Shown: positions 60,295 to 64,000 of the stretch, piece after piece
Position numbering within the stretch: position 1 is the stretch's first letter
Layout of the letters: every line of letters starts with the position of its first letter
Position numbers and translations under genes: made by a program
Source of the DNA: Mesoterricola sediminis
Lineage (GTDB): Bacteria; Acidobacteriota; Holophagae; Holophagales; Holophagaceae
Assembly: GCF_030295425.1 (NCBI RefSeq)
Contig: NZ_AP027081.1
Coordinates: 372,001 to 436,000, forward strand
Direction: 5' to 3'
Length of the DNA: 64,000 nt
Notes under the pieces: model-generated
The model's input: only the letters and a program-made list of their open reading frames with translations
What the model was told of the DNA's origin: nothing
Database searches by the model: none

Positions 60295-60341
60295 TGGTGC
60301 GCCCAACAGGACTCGAACCTGTGGCCTACGGCTTAGAAGGC
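60295..60341 (-). repeat. Right attachment site within tRNA-Arg
   Basis: The 47-nt partner of 55184-55230, forming the 3' half of the functional tRNA-Arg. Insertion at this position keeps the tRNA intact. Confidence 0.8.
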
Positions 60342-60371
60342 CGTTGCTCTATCCAGCTGAGCTATGGGCGC
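60295..60371 (-). tRNA. tRNA-Arg (anticodon TCT)
   Basis: A 77-nt cloverleaf on the minus strand: acceptor GCGCCCA/TGGGCGC, D-arm with AGCTGGATAGAGC, anticodon stem ACGGC/GCCGT around loop CTTCTAA (TCT), T-loop TTCGAGT, discriminator A and encoded CCA. Its 3' 47 nt are duplicated at 55184, the far boundary of the island. Confidence 0.95.
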
Positions 60372-60444
60372 ACGGCGCAGGCTCCGGCGCGGCGCCGGCA
60401 TCCCAGGCTCCCAAAGGAAGGGCCCGCAGGTCAAGGGCTTCCTC

Positions 60445-61593
60445 TCAATCCGCGAAGACCCGGAGGGGTTCCCGCAATCCGGCGAGCCGGTGGAAGTTGC
60501 GGAGTTTCTCCAGGTGGGTCCGCCCCACCACCGTGTCGCGGGGCAGGACCACCCACCCGTCCAGCGTGACGACGTCCTCGGCGAGGCGCTGCCCGGAGCG
60601 CAGGTCCAGGAAGGGGATGTCCCGCGTCTCCGGGGCCTGCTGGAGGCCGCCCCGGGCCTCGAGGACGGCGCGGAGGGCCTGCAGCACCTTCAGGTCGTAC
60701 CAGGCCTGCCGGCCCTCCATGCTCCGGAGGACCTCCAGGTCCCCCCCTTCGCGGCCGGCGAGGGTGACGAAGTCGGCGGCCACCCGCAGGACCCTGGCCC
60801 CCAGGGGGATGAGCCCGCCCCGGATGTCGTCGTTCGGGAAACCGGTTCCGTTCATGTTCTTCTGGGAGTAGAAGACGATGTTGGCGACCTCGTCCAGGCG
60901 GGGCACGCAGCTGATGAGGTTGGAGCCTATCTCCGGGATGCGGTGGCACATCTCCCGCTCCACGGCGGTGAGGAAACCCCCGGCCTGCAGCTTCGCCACC
61001 ACCGAGGGCGGCAGGGTGTGGATGCCGATGTGGGCCAGCACCGCGGCCACCTCGAGCATCCAGGCCTCCTGCATCTCCAGCTCGCCGGCGATGGCGACGG
61101 CGAGGGTGGCCACCTGCTGGGACCGCCCGAAGGAGGCGGGGTCCAGCATGGACAGCAGCTCGCCCAGCATCATCACGGCGCCCTTGAGGGTGCGCTCCAG
61201 GAGGTCCCGCTCGATGGTGAGCAGGCGGTGCTGCTCCAGGGCGTCGAGGAGGATGCGGGCCAGGGCCTCGCCCTCGCAGGGCTTGGTGGCGAACCGGAAG
61301 ATGGCGCCGCGGTTCACGGCCTCCATGGCCGTGAACTGGTCGGAGTTCCCGGTGAGCATCACCCGGACCACCTCAGGATGGTTCCTGCGCACCTGCTCAA
61401 GGAGTTCCACCCCGTCCATCTCGGGCATGCGCATGTCGCTGACCACCACCGCGTAGGGGCCTTCGTGGGCGAGGCGGTACAGGGCCTCCCGCCCTCCGAG
61501 GGCGGTGTCGAAGGCGAAGCGCTTCCGGAACGTCCTGGCGTGGGCGAGGAGGATGTTCTCCTCGTCGTCCACGAACAGGATGCGGCCGTTCAT
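60445..61593 (-). CDS. Response regulator with degenerate HD-GYP domain
   Basis: A 382-aa cytoplasmic protein. An N-terminal REC domain (ILFVDDEENILLAHARTF, phospho-Asp in VVVSDMRMPEMDG, TKPCEGE) is followed by an HD-GYP-like domain. The metal-binding HD is changed (VLAHIGIHTLPPSVV instead of HDIGKI) and the GYP motif reads NGTGFP. A cyclic di-GMP phosphodiesterase activity is therefore doubtful; a binding role is possible. It is the last gene of a three-gene unit and its ATG overlaps the previous stop (ATGA). Confidence 0.85.
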   Translation of the reverse strand: MNGRILFVDDEENILLAHARTFRKRFAFDTALGGREALYRLAHEGPYAVVVSDMRMPEMDGVELLEQVRRNHPEVVRVMLTGNSDQFTAMEAVNRGAIFRFATKPCEGEALARILLDALEQHRLLTIERDLLERTLKGAVMMLGELLSMLDPASFGRSQQVATLAVAIAGELEMQEAWMLEVAAVLAHIGIHTLPPSVVAKLQAGGFLTAVEREMCHRIPEIGSNLISCVPRLDEVANIVFYSQKNMNGTGFPNDDIRGGLIPLGARVLRVAADFVTLAGREGGDLEVLRSMEGRQAWYDLKVLQALRAVLEARGGLQQAPETRDIPFLDLRSGQRLAEDVVTLDGWVVLPRDTVVGRTHLEKLRNFHRLAGLREPLRVFAD

Positions 61594-62803
61594 GACGGCC
61601 TCCCTTCGTTCAGGGGCTGGGCGCTGCCGATCAGTCCGCGCCACCGCGGGATCGATCCCGCGAGGCCGAGGCGCTCCAGGCAGGCCATGTCGAACCCGGC
61701 CTTCCCGAAGACCTGGTGCGAGACGATCTCCCCGCAGATGACGTCCGCGGCGTGGACCGCGAGGAGGGGGGTGAACGCCGTCGCCATCGACTCCGAAGGC
61801 TGGTGGTGGAGGCCGACCACCTTCAGGATCGGCGCCGGCAGCGCCCAGAGCCCCACCAGGTAGGCCCCCACCTCGGCGTGGCTCACCCCGAAGACGGCGC
61901 GCTCGGCCCGGTCCATGGCGACCTTGGCGCAGGTGACCTCGTGGAGCACCTGTCCGTAGGCGTCCGGGAAGTTGGTGGCCAGGACGAGGATGCCCAGGTC
62001 GTGGAGGACCCCGCCCACGAAGGCCTGCTCCTGGGCGGGCCGGTCCAGGCCCTCGGCCGCGGCCAGGAGCTTGGCGCCGTGGGCGACGGCAAGGCTGTGC
62101 TCCCACACGTCCTCGATGCTGAAATCCCGGGTCGCCAGCGGCGCCGCGTTCTCGAAAATGCCGTTGACCAGCACGAGGGTCCGGACCGTGTCCATGCCCA
62201 GGTAGTTCACCGCCTCGGACACCGTCTCGATGTTCCGGCGCAGGCCGAAGAAGGCGCTGTTCACGAGCTGGAGGACCTTGGCCGTCATGGCCATGTCCTG
62301 CTCGATGAGGGCGGCGACCTGCTCGCTGCTGACGTTCGCTTCGTCCAGCACGCGCTTGAGCTCCTGGTAGAGCCTGGGCACGGGCGGAAGCCGGTCCACG
62401 GAGCCGATGATGCGCCGGAGGGCCTGGTCCATGAACTCCTCCCCGATGGCCGAGGCGTTGACGATCAGGGCCTTGAGCTCGTCGGGGTCGCAGGGCTTGG
62501 AGATGAACTGGTGGGCCACGCCCACGCACTGGGTGACGAGGTCGCGCTCGGCGTGGCCGCTGAGGACGATGCGCACCACGGCGGGGTAGCGCGCCTTCAC
62601 TTCCTGAAGCAGGTCCGCGCCGCTCATCCCCGGCATGCGCATGTCGGTCACGATCACGTCGAAGGTCCGCTCCGCCAGGACCTCCAGGGCCTGCGGCCCG
62701 CCGGAGGCGAAGGCCATCTCCCAGGTGTCCCGCATGCCCCTGAGGCTCCGCTGCAGGCCGTTGAGCACGAAGGGCTCATCGTCGACGAAGAGGATGCGGG
62801 TCT

Positions 62804-62807
<4 letters not shown>
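61590..62807 (-). CDS. Response regulator with HDOD domain
   Basis: A 405-aa protein. The N-terminal REC domain has VDDEPFVLNGLQRSL, the phospho-Asp in VIVTDMRMPGMSG and a SKPCDPDEL end. The C-terminal HDOD domain (residues about 140-340: LPPVPRLYQELKRVL, DMAMTAKVLQLVNSAFFG, HDLGILVLA) is of the type that binds, but usually does not hydrolyse, nucleotides. It starts at GTG overlapping the kinase gene (GTGA) and is coupled to the next regulator, forming one phosphorelay with two outputs. Confidence 0.92.

Positions 62808-64000
<1,193 letters not shown>

Larger units (their letters stand above)
55184..60341. mobile_element. Genomic island at tRNA-Arg, without integrase
   Basis: The last 47 nt of tRNA-Arg(TCT) (60295-60341) are repeated exactly at 55184-55230, with the CCA end included. 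The two copies bound 5.1 kb of lower-GC DNA with an IS256-family element, a split retropepsin-like gene, an IS1380-family element and unknown sequence. This matches insertion by a tyrosine recombinase into the 3' half of a tRNA, which leaves the tRNA functional. No integrase gene is visible, so it is likely a decayed or trans-mobilised element. Confidence 0.75.

Overview
The window is GC-rich DNA from a diderm (Gram-negative type) bacterium. The evidence is a set of LPS genes (kdsC, lpxB, the kinase part of hldE, a DUF374 acyltransferase), a beta-barrel-like outer membrane protein, several lipoproteins, a type IV pilus set (pilB, pilT, pilC) and very frequent 1-4 bp start/stop overlaps. Many GGDEF, FHA, eukaryotic-type kinase, REC/HDOD and reg_prop histidine kinase genes point to a signalling-rich lifestyle. 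The overall style resembles Acidobacteriota of class Holophagae (Geothrix-like); this is inference from content, and no rRNA is present to test it.

Layout. 1-5.8 kb: the end of an MFS transporter, a rhodanese with an overlapping small membrane ORF, kdsC, an outer membrane protein, lpxB with a coupled unknown gene, a DUF2203 gene, an alkyltransferase-like DNA repair gene and a PAS protein. 5.8-9.0 kb: an accessory stretch with an IS5/IS427-type element that carries a long palindrome, a lower-GC three-gene membrane cassette, and tRNA-Gln(CTG) with its terminator. 9.2-14 kb: a signalling block of two conserved unknown genes, two tandem FHA-GGDEF proteins and a Ser/Thr kinase. 14-21.8 kb: an orphan AMP-binding-like protein, prs, murA, a glycosyltransferase-TPR protein, a kinase with a secreted N-terminus and a large DUF4382/DUF5666-like lipoprotein. 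21.8-25.1 kb: a MocR-type regulator lacking its PLP lysine, a 253-bp inverted repeat pair around a GxxExxY nuclease remnant, a minimal signal peptidase and a degenerate PTPS-like protein. 25.1-34.7 kb: ETF-quinone oxidoreductase, a Trm112-like protein, heptose kinase, tmk-holB, a GGDEF protein and a 654-aa helical protein. 34.7-39.2 kb: pilB-pilT-pilC. 39.2-55.1 kb: rsmB, hslO, the DUF374 acyltransferase, a kinase, queC-queF, a lipoprotein plus a GspS/YgiC-type ligase, folK, an exported SOD, a TauE-like permease, frr, queD and a large sensor kinase.

55.2-60.3 kb is a 5.1-kb island at the 3' end of tRNA-Arg(TCT). The last 47 nt of the tRNA are duplicated at the far boundary. The island has no integrase and holds an IS256-family element and a retropepsin-like protease gene split by an IS1380-family element. 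The target duplication is readable and the gene can be rejoined in frame. 60.4-64 kb: a three-gene translationally coupled phosphorelay (PAS histidine kinase, REC-HDOD, REC with a degenerate HD-GYP domain).

The points that most deserve follow-up are the FHA-GGDEF/kinase block with its two unknown partners, the tRNA-Arg island with the interrupted protease, the GxxExxY remnant between inverted repeats, the PLP-lysine-less MocR, the zinc-ligand-less PTPS paralogue and the 37-codon membrane ORF upstream of the rhodanese. Protein family calls come from reading motifs by eye; no database search was run.
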